Shown: one piece after another, positions 1 through 7,627 of the stretch | How positions within the stretch are numbered: position 1 is the first letter of the stretch | Layout of the letters: each line of letters opens with the position of its first letter | Notes under the pieces: model-generated | What the model was told of the DNA's origin: nothing | Databases searched by the model: none | Seen by the model: only the letters and a program-made list of their open reading frames with translations | Position numbers and translations under genes: made by a program | NCBI GenBank assembly: GCA_005786915.1 | Contig: SYCM01000018.1 | Location: forward strand, 1-19,620 | Source: Bacteroidota bacterium | Lineage (GTDB): Bacteria; Bacteroidota; Bacteroidia; Flavobacteriales; Schleiferiaceae | DNA: 19,620 nt | Direction: 5' to 3'

Positions 1-810
1 CATTTGCTCAAATTCGCGCATTCGAAAGATGAATTGCCGCGCCACAATTTCGTTGCGAAACGCTTTACCCGTTTGCGCGATGCCGAACGGGAGCTTCATG
101 CGCCCGGTCTTTTGCACGTTGAGAAAGTTGACAAAGATGCCCTGGGCCGTTTCGGGGCGCAGGTAGAGGTCGCTCGCGTCCTCAGCCACCGACCCCATTT
201 TGGTCGCAAACATCAAGTTGAACTGCCGGAGCTCCGTCCAGTTGGCGCTGCCGCTGACCGGGCAGGTGATTTTTTCGTCCACCAGCACTTGGCGGGCCTC
301 GGTGAAGTCGCCGGCCTCGAGCGCCTTGTTGAAGCGCGCCAGCGCGGAATCGGCCTTGTTGAGGTATTCCACCACCCGCGGATTGGTGCTGCGGTACATC
401 GCTTCGTCAAAGGCGGCGCCAAAGCGCTCCTTGGCCTTCTCTACCTCTTTGTCGGCCTTTTGGCGGAGCTTTTCTGCGTAGTCTTCGACCAGCACGTCGG
501 CGCGGTAGCGCTTCTTGCTGTCTTTGTTGTCGATCATCGGGTCGTTGAAGGCGTCGACGTGCCCGCTTGCCTTCCACACCGTGGGGTGCATGAAAATGGC
601 GGAATCGAGGCCGACCACATTGCCCTGCAGCTGCACCATCGCCTTCCACCAGTAGGTGCGGAGGTTGTTTTTGAGCAGCACTCCGTTTTGGCCGTAGTCG
701 TAGACGGCGCTGAGTCCGTCGTAGAGTTCGCTCGATTGAAAAATAAAACCGTACTCTTTGGCGTGCGCAATCACGCGCTTAAAGGCATCTTCGGGGCTGG
801 GATTCGACAT
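1..810 (-). CDS. glyS: Glycine--tRNA ligase, N-terminal 270 residues (3' end beyond window)
   Basis: Class II glycyl-tRNA synthetase of the single-chain alpha2 type, which charges tRNA-Gly with glycine using ATP in the cytoplasm. The reading frame runs from ATG at 810 off the left edge. Visible motifs are the N-terminal YGFIFQSSELYDGLSAVYDYG block (residues about 20-40, motif 1 side), CPVSGS...WTELRQFNLMF, RPETAQGIF, and FRNE...FRMREFEQM, the last being motif 2 with its ATP-binding arginines right at the edge. The family is usually about 500 residues, so roughly half is present. The start is 8 bases after the marC stop with no terminator between, so the two probably share the marC promoter. 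No Shine-Dalgarno sequence is seen. The glycine specificity rests on the RPETAQGIF and WTExRQFNLMF signatures. Symbol glyS/glyQS usage varies in this phylum. Confidence 0.96.
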   Translation of the reverse strand, partial: MSNPSPEDAFKRVIAHAKEYGFIFQSSELYDGLSAVYDYGQNGVLLKNNLRTYWWKAMVQLQGNVVGLDSAIFMHPTVWKASGHVDAFNDPMIDNKDSKKRYRADVLVEDYAEKLRQKADKEVEKAKERFGAAFDEAMYRSTNPRVVEYLNKADSALARFNKALEAGDFTEARQVLVDEKITCPVSGSANWTELRQFNLMFATKMGSVAEDASDLYLRPETAQGIFVNFLNVQKTGRMKLPFGIAQTGKAFRNEIVARQFIFRMREFEQM

Positions 811-818
811 GGCGGAAC

Positions 819-1388
819 TTACGATAACAGGTTGGGCAGGTTGCGGGTAAACAGCTTGACAGAAATGGCGAGCAGAATGATTCCGAACACTTTGCGCAGC
901 ACGCTAATGCCGTTTTTACCCAAAATCTGCTCGAGGTGGCGGGTGGTTTTCAAAACGACGTAGACGAGCACCGAATTAATGAGGATTCCGGCGATGATGT
1001 TGATCGTTTGAAATTCCGAACGAATAGAAATTAAGGTAGTCAGGGTGCCGGCCCCGGCGATCAGGGGGAAGGCAATGGGTACAATGCTGGCCGACTCCGG
1101 TTCTGCCTCTTTGTAAATGCGCACGCCCAAGATCATTTCGAGGGCGAGAAAAAAGAGGACGAGCGAGCCGGCCACGGCAAACGAGGCGACATCCACGCCA
1201 AAGAGTTTGAGAATTCCCTCGCCCACGAAGAGAAATAAGATCATGATCACCGTGGCCGCGAGCGTGGCTTTTTCGCTCTGAATGTGGCCGACGCGGTTGC
1301 GCAGCGAAATGACCACGGGAATGCTTCCGATGATGTCGATCACGGCGAAGAGGACCATGGTAACGCTGAGGATTTCTGAAAAATTCAC
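819..1388 (-). CDS. MarC family integral membrane protein
   Basis: 189-residue polytopic inner-membrane protein of the MarC/NAAT family (members are often named marC or ychE). The transport substrate is not settled for most members, so none is assigned. About six hydrophobic segments are visible, with family landmarks FAVIDIIGSIPV near the N terminus (the DxxGxxP pattern), ALEMILG in the middle, and PIAFPLIAGAGTLTTLI. The start is taken as GTG at 1388, giving V(M)NFSEIL. An extension upstream to 1586 would run through the divergent gene and its promoter. A perfect TAnnTTTG box (TACCTTTG) ends only 7 bases before this GTG, so the message is probably leaderless. It is followed after 8 bases by glyS, which suggests an operon of convenience. 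Confidence 0.9.
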   Translation of the reverse strand: MNFSEILSVTMVLFAVIDIIGSIPVVISLRNRVGHIQSEKATLAATVIMILFLFVGEGILKLFGVDVASFAVAGSLVLFFLALEMILGVRIYKEAEPESASIVPIAFPLIAGAGTLTTLISIRSEFQTINIIAGILINSVLVYVVLKTTRHLEQILGKNGISVLRKVFGIILLAISVKLFTRNLPNLLS

Positions 1389-1395
1389 GACGGGG

Positions 1396-1403
1396 CAAAG
1401 GTA
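1396..1403 (-). promoter_or_regulatory. Bacteroidota -7 promoter element for marC-glyS
   Basis: On the minus strand the octamer TACCTTTG matches the Bacteroidota primary-sigma -7 consensus TAnnTTTG exactly. It ends 7 bases before the GTG start at 1388. No TTG -33 element is seen at the usual distance; that region overlaps the divergent promoter at 1425-1432. Transcription would begin at or within a few bases of the start codon. Confidence 0.7.
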
Positions 1404-1424
1404 GTGCGCTGCCGCCGGAGCGGC

Positions 1425-1432
1425 TACTTTTG
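1425..1432 (+). promoter_or_regulatory. Bacteroidota -7 promoter element for the DUF3109 gene
   Basis: TACTTTTG is an exact TAnnTTTG match and ends 5 bases before the GTG at 1438. Only 21 bases separate it from the oppositely oriented box at 1396-1403, so each promoter's -33 region lies on the other's -7 box. Between them is a GC-rich inverted repeat (GCCGC-CGGA-GCGGC, 1411-1424) that could be an operator or just chance. Confidence 0.7.
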
Positions 1433-1437
1433 TGCCC

Positions 1438-2019
1438 GTGATTGCCATTGGGAATACGCTGGCCTCGGATGAGGTTTTTTCGCACGCCTTTGTGTGCGAC
1501 TTGAACAAGTGCCATGGCGCCTGCTGCGTCGAGGGCGACGCCGGGGCTCCGTTGCGCGACGACGAGCTCGAGGTGCTGGACCGCATAAGGAGTGCTGTTG
1601 AGCCCTATCTGCGCCCCGAAGGTCGTTCGGCGCTCGCCGAGCAGGGATCCTACGTGCGCGACGCCGACGGCGAGTGGGTGACCCCGCTCGTGGAGGGCAA
1701 GGAGTGCGCCTATGTGGTGTTAGAGGGCCTAACCTCCTACTGTGGCATTGAACGGGCTTTTCGCGACGGGGCGGTCGACTGGCCCAAGCCGCTCTCCTGC
1801 CATTTGTACCCGATTCGGGTCACTTCGTACCGTGCCTACGATGCCCTTAATGTGGACCACTGGAAGGTCTGCGCGCCCGCGTGCAGTCTGGGTTCAGAAC
1901 TCAAAGTGCCGGTTTTTCGCTTTTTGAAAGAGCCACTCATAAGGGCCTATGGATCAGCGTGGTACGAAGAGGCCGAACAAGTGCACGAGGCCCTAGAGCA
2001 GGAGCGGAGCAAGGCCTGA
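1438..2019 (+). CDS. DUF3109 family cysteine-rich protein
   Basis: 193-residue soluble protein of the DUF3109 family, common in Bacteroidota and of unknown function. It is related in pattern to YkgJ/UPF0153 proteins that hold a metal or Fe-S site. Nine cysteines are visible. The N-terminal cluster CDLNKCHGACCVEG (C20, C25, C29, C30) is the family signature, followed by C90, C102, C121 (in SCHLYPIRV), C145 and C149 (CAPAC). The regular spacing suggests metal coordination; which metal cannot be read from sequence. Start chosen at GTG 1438 because VIAIGNTL aligns with the short N termini I recall for the family and because the promoter box ends at 1432. A GTG at 1432 is inside the box. Single-gene transcript, divergent from marC. 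Function unassigned. Confidence 0.9.
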   Translation: MIAIGNTLASDEVFSHAFVCDLNKCHGACCVEGDAGAPLRDDELEVLDRIRSAVEPYLRPEGRSALAEQGSYVRDADGEWVTPLVEGKECAYVVLEGLTSYCGIERAFRDGAVDWPKPLSCHLYPIRVTSYRAYDALNVDHWKVCAPACSLGSELKVPVFRFLKEPLIRAYGSAWYEEAEQVHEALEQERSKA

Positions 2020-2184
2020 GGGCTTTGTTGAAAACTATGTTATAATGTTCAAATCTATGTCTTGTCCCGAGGGCAAGAGTTTTGAACTTTTGTAAAGCGC
2101 AAAACAGCCCCTCACGGTAAGCCCGCTCGCTTCGAAATGCTAATGTTTTGTTATTCAAGAGGATACGAAAAAAGAATTTGAACG
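2020..2184. other. 165-base intergenic region upstream of nrdB
   Basis: AT-richer than the surroundings, it must hold the end of the DUF3109 transcript and the nrdBA promoter. I see a short hairpin at 2061-2077 but no convincing TAnnTTTG box at a sensible distance from the nrdB ATG. The nearest are AACTTTTG at 2085-2092 (first base wrong) and a TAATGTTTTG stretch around 2140-2149 (spacing wrong). No clear NrdR box pair was recognised by eye. Confidence 0.5.
2061..2077 (+). terminator. Possible hairpin terminator after the DUF3109 gene
   Basis: CTTGTCC-CGA-GGGCAAG forms a 7-bp stem with one G-T pair and a three-base loop, followed by AGTTTTG. It lies 42 bases after the DUF3109 stop. The stem is short and the T-tract weak, so termination is only plausible. 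Confidence 0.35.
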
Positions 2185-3177
2185 ATGAGCCACACTACGA
2201 ACACTAATGAGCCGATACTCAAGGAGAACCCAAACCGCTTTGTACTCTTTCCCATTGAGCACAACGACATCTGGGAAATCTACAAAAGGGCAGAGGCGAG
2301 TTTTTGGACCGCCGAGGAGATTGACCTGCACCAAGACGTCACCGACTGGGACAACAAGCTCACCGAAGACGAGCGCTACTTCATCAAGCACATCCTGGCA
2401 TTTTTTGCCGCGTCGGACGGCATAGTGAACGAAAACCTCGCAGAGAACTTCGTCAACGAAGTGCAATACACCGAGGCTAAGTTCTTCTACGGCTTCCAGA
2501 TAATGATGGAAAACATCCACAGCGAGACCTACTCGCTGCTGATCGATACTTACGTAAAGGACCCGAAGGAGCGCCACCAGCTGTTCAACGCGATTGACAC
2601 GTTTGACGCCATCAAGAAAAAAGCCGACTGGGCCCTTCGCTGGATTCAGTCCCCTTCGTTTGCCGAGCGGTTGATTGCATTTGCAGCTGTCGAGGGCATT
2701 TTCTTCAGCGGTGCATTCTGCTCGATTTTCTGGATGAAAAAGCGCGGACTCATGCCGGGCTTGACCTTCTCCAACGAGCTCATCAGCCGCGACGAGGGCA
2801 TGCACTGCGACTTCGCCGTGCACCTGCACAACCACCACTTGATTAATAAGGTTCCCAAACAGCGCATCACCCAAATCATCGTCGAGGCCCTCGACATCGA
2901 ACGCGAGTTCATCACCGAGTCGCGTCCCGTTGACCTGATCGGCATGAACAGCCGTCTGATGTCGCAGTACCTTGAGTTTGTGACGGACCGTCTTCTTTCG
3001 GAGTTGGGCTGCGCCAAGGTCTACAACAAAGAGAATCCGTTTGACTTTATGGATATGATCTCGCTCGAGGGCAAGACCAACTTCTTTGAGAAGAGGGTTT
3101 CGGACTACCGCAAAGCAGGCGTGGGCACCGAGGTCGAGTCCAATGCCGACACCTTTTCTTTTGATTCGGATTTCTAA
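2185..3177 (+). CDS. nrdB: Class Ia ribonucleotide reductase, beta (radical) subunit
   Basis: Small subunit of aerobic ribonucleotide reductase, which makes the tyrosyl radical used by NrdA to reduce ribonucleoside diphosphates. At 330 residues it is normal length and close to the eukaryotic-type R2. All expected ligands of the di-iron site are visible: D78 (in AASDGIVNENL), E109 and H112 (MENIHSETY), E170 (VEGIFFSG), E204 and H207 (RDEGMHCDF). The radical tyrosine is Y116. The C-terminal tail ends TFSFDSDF, the acidic-aromatic peptide that docks on the large subunit. The ATG at 2185 is the only reasonable start; no Shine-Dalgarno sequence precedes it. nrdA follows after 12 bases in the same orientation, so the two form an operon in the order beta then alpha. 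Confidence 0.97.
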   Translation: MSHTTNTNEPILKENPNRFVLFPIEHNDIWEIYKRAEASFWTAEEIDLHQDVTDWDNKLTEDERYFIKHILAFFAASDGIVNENLAENFVNEVQYTEAKFFYGFQIMMENIHSETYSLLIDTYVKDPKERHQLFNAIDTFDAIKKKADWALRWIQSPSFAERLIAFAAVEGIFFSGAFCSIFWMKKRGLMPGLTFSNELISRDEGMHCDFAVHLHNHHLINKVPKQRITQIIVEALDIEREFITESRPVDLIGMNSRLMSQYLEFVTDRLLSELGCAKVYNKENPFDFMDMISLEGKTNFFEKRVSDYRKAGVGTEVESNADTFSFDSDF

Positions 3178-3189
3178 GTACGCACCGAA

Positions 3190-5628
3190 ATGATGCACGT
3201 TTTAAAGCGCGACGGCCGCAAGGAAGCCGTTAAGTTCGACAAAATCACGGCCCGTATTCAGAAGCTTTGCTACGGGTTGAGTCCGTTGGTAGACCCGGTG
3301 GCCGTTGCCCTCCGCGTGATTGAAGGCCTCTACGACGGGGTAACCACCAGCGAACTCGACAGCCTTGCCGCTGAAATTGCCGCTTCAATGACCGTGCGTC
3401 ACCCGGACTTCGCCCAGCTTGCCGCGCGGATTGCGGTGAGCAACTTGCACAAAAACACCGACAAGTCGTTCACTGAAACGATGCGCGCGATGCACCAGTA
3501 CGTCAACCCCAAGACGAACCAGGCGGCTCCGCTGATTGCCGACGACGTGATGGAGCTCATCGAGAAAAACTCAGAGCTCCTCGATTCAACGGTGATCTAC
3601 GACCGCGACTTCAGTTACGACTACTTCGGATTCAAGACTCTAGAGCGCTCGTACCTGCTGCGCATGAACGGCCGCATCGCTGAGCGTCCGCAGCAAATGC
3701 TGCTCCGCGTGTCGCTGGGCATCCACAAAGAGGACATTCAAGCAGCCATTGAGACCTACGACGGAATGTCGCGCGGACTTTACACGCACGCTACCCCGAC
3801 GCTGTTCAACGCCGGCACGCCGAAGCCCCAAATGTCGAGCTGCTTTCTACTGCAAATGGCCGACGACAGCATCGACGGCATTTACGATACCCTCAAGCAG
3901 ACCGCTAAAATTTCGCAGAGCGCGGGGGGCATTGGCCTGAGCATTCACAACGTCCGCGCCACGGGATCGTACATCCGCGGTACCAACGGAACGTCGAACG
4001 GACTCATTCCGCTCCTGCGCGTGTTCAACGACACCGCACGCTACGTCGACCAAGGCGGCGGCAAGCGCAAAGGGTCATTTGCGGTGTACCTCGAGCCATG
4101 GCACGCCGACATTTTTGACTTCTTGGACCTGAAGAAGAACACGGGTAAGGAAGAACTGCGCGCCCGCGACCTATTTTACGCCATGTGGATTTCAGACCTC
4201 TTTATGGAGCGCGTAGAAGCCGATGTGGAGTGGACCTTGATGTGTCCTAACGAGTGCCCCGGTTTGTACGACACCTACGGAGCCGCCTTCAAGGAGAAGT
4301 ACGAGGGCTACGAGCGCGCCGGCAAAGGCCGCCGCACGATCAAGGCCCGCGAGCTGTGGACCAAAATTTTGGAAAGCCAGATCGAGACCGGCACCCCCTA
4401 CATGCTGTACAAGGACGCCGCCAACGAGAAGTCCAACCAGAAGAACTTGGGAACAATCCGCTCGTCGAACCTCTGCACCGAAATCCTGGAGTACACGGCT
4501 CCCGACGAGATTGCCGTGTGCAACTTGGCGTCGATTGCGCTTCCGAAGTACGTGGACAATGGGGCGTTTGACCATCAGATGCTGTACGACGTGACCTACA
4601 AGGTCACGTGCAACCTCAATGACGTCATCGACCAGAACTACTATCCGGTGCCTGAGGCGCGGAATTCCAACATGCGCCACCGCCCGGTGGGCCTCGGAGT
4701 ACAGGGCTTGGCCGATGCCTTCATCATGCTGCGACTGCCCTTCACGTCACCAGAGGCACGCCAGCTGAACAAGGACATATTCGAGACCATTTACTTTGCC
4801 GCGGTGACCGCTTCGTGCGACATGGCCAAGAAAGACGGTGCCTACGAAACCTTTAAGGGCTCGCCGATCAGCGAGGGCAAGTTTCAGTTCAACCTTTGGG
4901 GTGTGAGCGAAGACGAGCTCAGCGGACGCTGGGACTGGAAGGCCTTGCGCAAAGAGGTGATGAAGCACGGGGTGCGAAACTCCCTGCTGGTAGCCCCGAT
5001 GCCCACGGCGTCAACGTCGCAAATATTGGGCAACAACGAGTGCTTTGAGCCCTACACGAGCAACCTGTACACGCGCCGAGTGCTTTCGGGCGAGTTCATT
5101 GTGGTGAATAAACACCTTCTAATTGACTTGGTAAAACTTGGCCTTTGGAATGATGACCTTAAGAACGCCATCATGGCCAATAACGGGTCGGTTCAGGCCA
5201 TAGATGGCATTCCCGAGAACATTAAGGAGCTCTACAAGACTGTGTGGGAGCTCTCGATGCGCGACATCATTGATATGGCCGCCGACCGCGGACTCTTCAT
5301 CGACCAGTCGCAATCGCTCAACCTCTTTGTGGAATCGCCTAATATGGGCAAACTGACCTCGATGCACTTTTACGCTTGGAAGAAGGGCCTTAAAACGGGC
5401 ATGTACTACCTGCGCACCAAGGCGGCTTCTGCGGCCATTAAGTTTACGGTGAAGAAGCGCGGCGAATCGGTACCTGCCGAAGAGGTGTTCAGCGAAGTGG
5501 ATCAGGTTAAGCAGCAGCAAGAGGCGCTGGCAGCCATGGACACCCCTGAGGTGAAGGTGTACAGCGCTGAAGAAGCGGTTGCCTGTTCGCTGGATAATCC
5601 GGATGCTTGCGAGGCCTGCGGTTCGTAG
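3190..5628 (+). CDS. nrdA: Class Ia ribonucleotide reductase, alpha (catalytic) subunit
   Basis: Large subunit of ribonucleotide reductase, forming a complex with NrdB to make deoxyribonucleotides for DNA synthesis. 812 residues, full length. An ATP-cone allosteric domain occupies about residues 1-90 (MHVLKRDGRKEAVKFDKI at its start), followed by the ten-stranded barrel. Active-site residues visible: C218 (MSSCFL), N427/C429/E431 (NLCTEI) and C444 (AVCNLAS). The radical-transfer tyrosine pair is in GMYYLRT. The redox-shuttle cysteines are at the extreme C terminus (CEACGS; C807 and C810). The N-terminal cone implies dATP feedback inhibition. Two ATGs in tandem (3190, 3193) are possible starts. 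The gene ends with TAG and is followed by a hairpin terminator, closing the nrdBA operon. Confidence 0.97.
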   Translation: MMHVLKRDGRKEAVKFDKITARIQKLCYGLSPLVDPVAVALRVIEGLYDGVTTSELDSLAAEIAASMTVRHPDFAQLAARIAVSNLHKNTDKSFTETMRAMHQYVNPKTNQAAPLIADDVMELIEKNSELLDSTVIYDRDFSYDYFGFKTLERSYLLRMNGRIAERPQQMLLRVSLGIHKEDIQAAIETYDGMSRGLYTHATPTLFNAGTPKPQMSSCFLLQMADDSIDGIYDTLKQTAKISQSAGGIGLSIHNVRATGSYIRGTNGTSNGLIPLLRVFNDTARYVDQGGGKRKGSFAVYLEPWHADIFDFLDLKKNTGKEELRARDLFYAMWISDLFMERVEADVEWTLMCPNECPGLYDTYGAAFKEKYEGYERAGKGRRTIKARELWTKILESQIETGTPYMLYKDAANEKSNQKNLGTIRSSNLCTEILEYTAPDEIAVCNLASIALPKYVDNGAFDHQMLYDVTYKVTCNLNDVIDQNYYPVPEARNSNMRHRPVGLGVQGLADAFIMLRLPFTSPEARQLNKDIFETIYFAAVTASCDMAKKDGAYETFKGSPISEGKFQFNLWGVSEDELSGRWDWKALRKEVMKHGVRNSLLVAPMPTASTSQILGNNECFEPYTSNLYTRRVLSGEFIVVNKHLLIDLVKLGLWNDDLKNAIMANNGSVQAIDGIPENIKELYKTVWELSMRDIIDMAADRGLFIDQSQSLNLFVESPNMGKLTSMHFYAWKKGLKTGMYYLRTKAASAAIKFTVKKRGESVPAEEVFSEVDQVKQQQEALAAMDTPEVKVYSAEEAVACSLDNPDACEACGS

Positions 5629-5655
5629 CCCGGGATTTGCAAATATTGCCAAAAT

Positions 5656-5684
5656 TACCTGCCCTGTGCAGGTATTTAGTATTA
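5656..5684 (+). terminator. Hairpin terminator of the nrdBA operon
   Basis: TACCTGC-CCTGT-GCAGGTA is a perfect 7-bp stem with a five-base loop (5656-5674), followed by the T-rich tail TTTAGTATT. It begins 27 bases after the nrdA stop and before the next promoter candidate, as expected for an intrinsic terminator. Confidence 0.65.
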
Positions 5685-5694
5685 TGCTTAAACA

Positions 5695-5722
5695 TTGGTC
5701 TTCAGGAATTTGTGTACCTTAT
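5695..5722 (+). promoter_or_regulatory. Promoter candidate for the small membrane protein gene
   Basis: TTG at 5695-5697, a 17-base spacer, then TACCTTAT at 5715-5722 (one mismatch to TAnnTTTG). It lies between the nrdA terminator and the 53-residue ORF. A four-codon mini-ORF (MLQP, ATG 5732) starts 9 bases after the box and its TGA overlaps the ATG at 5743. Confidence 0.5.
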
Positions 5723-5742
5723 AGGCACAAAATGCTACAGCC

Positions 5743-5904
5743 ATGACCAGAGAACGCAGCAACCGCCGCGACGTGGACGAGATTCGCGAGCGGCACCGCC
5801 ACGAAGAAGAGGAGCACGATAAGGCGGCTACGACCACGCAAGTAATTGTGTTGGTCGTGATCCTTGGCATCGTGGGAACTTTAGCGTACTACTTGAGCAC
5901 CTAG
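5743..5904 (+). CDS. Small single-pass membrane protein, 53 residues, unknown
   Basis: I do not recognise a family. The product has a highly charged N-terminal half (residues 1-27, rich in Arg, Glu, Asp and His, including RERHRHEEEEHDK). A single hydrophobic helix follows (about residues 33-50, QVIVLVVILGIVGTLAYY), with only three residues after it. Reading it as a real gene is supported by third codon positions that are mostly G or C like the neighbours, a promoter-like box and terminator just upstream, and its exact fit between nrdA and the TerB-DnaJ gene (25-base gap to the latter). The charge pattern suggests a bitopic inner-membrane protein with a cytoplasmic charged tail. Function is not inferable. 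Confidence 0.6.
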   Translation: MTRERSNRRDVDEIRERHRHEEEEHDKAATTTQVIVLVVILGIVGTLAYYLST

Positions 5905-5923
5905 ACCCTCGAGCGTACCTTCG
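5893..5923 (+). promoter_or_regulatory. Promoter for the TerB-DnaJ gene
   Basis: TTG at 5893-5895, a 20-base spacer, then TACCTTCG at 5916-5923 (one mismatch to TAnnTTTG). The box ends 6 bases before the ATG at 5930, so the transcript would be essentially leaderless. The TTG lies within the end of the upstream small ORF. Confidence 0.55.
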
Positions 5924-5929
5924 CTTCGC

Positions 5930-6658
5930 ATGAAGCGTTGGACGACTTGGTTGGGCGGAGGCCTGGGTTGGGCCTTAGGCGGACCCGTGGGCGCTTTGCT
6001 GGGCGCCGCGGTGGGCAACGCCCTTTCCGATTTTTGGTCCAAAGATGAACAGGGCGCCGCGGTTCCGAGTTCGGAGCGCGACTTTCACGCCTCCCTTTTG
6101 GTGCTGGCCTCGATGGTAATCAAGGCCGACGGCAAGGTCGACGAGCGCGAACTGAGCTTTGTGCGCGAACAGTTCCGTCAATGGTTTGGCGTGGAACGGG
6201 CCAACGAGGCCTTTTCGTTTTTCAAAAAAGTCGTCCAAGAGCAGCCCGCCCTCACGTCGGTGTGTTCGGAAGTTCGGCGCCATATGAGCCTTCAGGGCCG
6301 AATTCAAATCGTAGGCTTCTTGTTTGCCTTGGCCTATGCCGACGGCCAACTGCAGGCTGCTGAACGACAGGTTATTGCCCGTATCGCCCAGTACCTGGGT
6401 CTAAACCAACACGATTTTAACCGGCTTGAGTTGCTTCACCGTCCCACGGTGCAGCGCAGGGACCCATACGAGGTACTGGGATTGACGGCTTCGGCGACCG
6501 ATGCTGAGGTAAAGTCGGCATACCGCAAACTTGTGAAAAAGTACCATCCCGACGCGCTGCAGGGCATGGGCGAAGACGTGGTCAAGGAGGCCGAATCCAC
6601 GTTCCGCCAAATTCAATTGGCCTACGAAGAACTTTGTGCGGTCCGCGGAATTAAGTAA
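5930..6658 (+). CDS. TerB-domain, J-domain membrane co-chaperone (DjlA-like)
   Basis: 242-residue protein with the architecture of DjlA-like co-chaperones, which tether a J domain to the membrane to stimulate DnaK. A glycine-rich hydrophobic segment (about residues 8-32, GGGLGWALGGPVGALLGAAVG) serves as membrane anchor or glycine-zipper. A TerB-like helical domain spans about 50-165, with two acidic turns KADGKVDERE and YADGQLQAAE. A C-terminal J domain (about 178-240) starts DPYEVLGL and carries the essential HPD tripeptide at 206-208 in KKYHPDAL. The J domain is C-terminal as in E. coli DjlA. The ATG at 5930 follows a promoter box by 6 bases. The polyprenyl synthase gene follows with a 2-base gap, so they are co-transcribed; no functional link is obvious. 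Confidence 0.9.
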   Translation: MKRWTTWLGGGLGWALGGPVGALLGAAVGNALSDFWSKDEQGAAVPSSERDFHASLLVLASMVIKADGKVDERELSFVREQFRQWFGVERANEAFSFFKKVVQEQPALTSVCSEVRRHMSLQGRIQIVGFLFALAYADGQLQAAERQVIARIAQYLGLNQHDFNRLELLHRPTVQRRDPYEVLGLTASATDAEVKSAYRKLVKKYHPDALQGMGEDVVKEAESTFRQIQLAYEELCAVRGIK

Positions 6659-6660
6659 GT

Positions 6661-7623
6661 ATGAACTTCCGCGAACCCATTCGTGCCGAACTGGCAAAGT
6701 TTAATCGTGACTTCCCCAAGGCGTTCAGCTCAAAGGTTGCGCTGTTGGACCTGATTTTGCGCTACATCGTGCGCCAAAAAGGCAAGCAGCTTAGGCCTTC
6801 GTTGGTGTTTTTGGTGGCCAAGGTGCACGGAACGGTTGGCGACCGCAGCTTCCGCGCGGCAACCTTAGTAGAGCTGATGCACACCGCGACGTTAGTCCAC
6901 GACGACGTGGTCGACGAGTCGTCGGTGCGCCGCTCCATGTTTTCGATCAGCGCGCTGTGGAAAAACAAAATTGCCGTGCTCGTCGGCGACTACATGCTGT
7001 CGCGGGTACTGCTGCTCGCAGTGGAGGCGGGTGACCACGACTTGCTGCGCACGGTGAGCAAGGCGGTGCGCGCCATGAGCGAGGGCGAACTCCTTCAAAT
7101 CGAGAAGGCCCGCCGGCTGGACATCGACGAGCCCGTGTACTACGACATCATTCAAAAAAAGACGGCCTCGCTGATGGCTGCCTGCTGTGCGGTGGGAGCG
7201 GAATCGGTAGGGGCCGACGAGGCCACGGTCCGCAAGGCCTCGGAATTTGGCAATGCCTTGGGCATGGCGTTCCAGATTCAGGACGACTTGCTCGACTACC
7301 AGGCCTACGGCGAAAGCGGAAAGCCCGCGGGCATAGACGTGCGCGAGCAAAAAATGACCCTTCCATTGATTTTTGCCTTGAAGCGGGCCGACGCGTCGAC
7401 TAAGCGCGAGCTGATGCGCATCGTGAGGCGAAAGGCCAACGACCCCGAACGGATTCGCACCTTGATGACCCAGGTGGCCGCCCTCGGGGGGCTGCAGTAC
7501 GCGCGAGAGCGCCGCGATGCCTTCTTGGACGAGGCGCGCGGAATCCTTGCATCGTTCCCGGCGGGCGAAGCGCAGCAAGCGCTCGAAGTTTTGGTTGATT
7601 TTGTGGGCCAACGGGCCAAATAA
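6661..7623 (+). CDS. Long-chain polyprenyl diphosphate synthase
   Basis: 320-residue all-trans polyprenyl synthase (IspB/octaprenyl-solanesyl type). It condenses isopentenyl diphosphate onto an allylic primer to build the side chain of menaquinone. Visible motifs: GKQLRP (residues 41-46), the first aspartate-rich motif DDVVD at 81-85 in LVHDDVVDES, KKTASL (166-171), and the second aspartate-rich motif in FQIQDDLLDY (D208, D209, D212). Residues just before the first motif are small (A76, T77), which in this family permits long products; the exact chain length cannot be read. The ATG at 6661 lies 2 bases after the TerB-DnaJ stop, so expression is from the upstream promoter. Likely the essential quinone-tail synthase of the organism. 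Confidence 0.94.
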   Translation: MNFREPIRAELAKFNRDFPKAFSSKVALLDLILRYIVRQKGKQLRPSLVFLVAKVHGTVGDRSFRAATLVELMHTATLVHDDVVDESSVRRSMFSISALWKNKIAVLVGDYMLSRVLLLAVEAGDHDLLRTVSKAVRAMSEGELLQIEKARRLDIDEPVYYDIIQKKTASLMAACCAVGAESVGADEATVRKASEFGNALGMAFQIQDDLLDYQAYGESGKPAGIDVREQKMTLPLIFALKRADASTKRELMRIVRRKANDPERIRTLMTQVAALGGLQYARERRDAFLDEARGILASFPAGEAQQALEVLVDFVGQRAK

Positions 7624-7627
7624 TTCC

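Noticed and set aside
4..963. 319-codon plus-strand frame at the left edge
   Set aside because: It overlaps glyS and the end of marC in antisense; the minus-strand frame carries GlyRS motifs.
1432..1434. GTG at 1432 as the DUF3109 start
   Set aside because: It begins on the final G of the TACTTTTG promoter box, and the two extra residues do not fit the family N terminus.
2020..2184. NrdR operator boxes or a riboswitch upstream of nrdB
   Set aside because: No pair of matching palindromic boxes at helical spacing and no recognisable riboswitch fold could be seen by eye.
2155..3198. 347-codon open frame on the minus strand opposite nrdB
   Set aside because: It lies antisense to nrdB, whose metal ligands and tail are all intact; the antisense product shows no family features.
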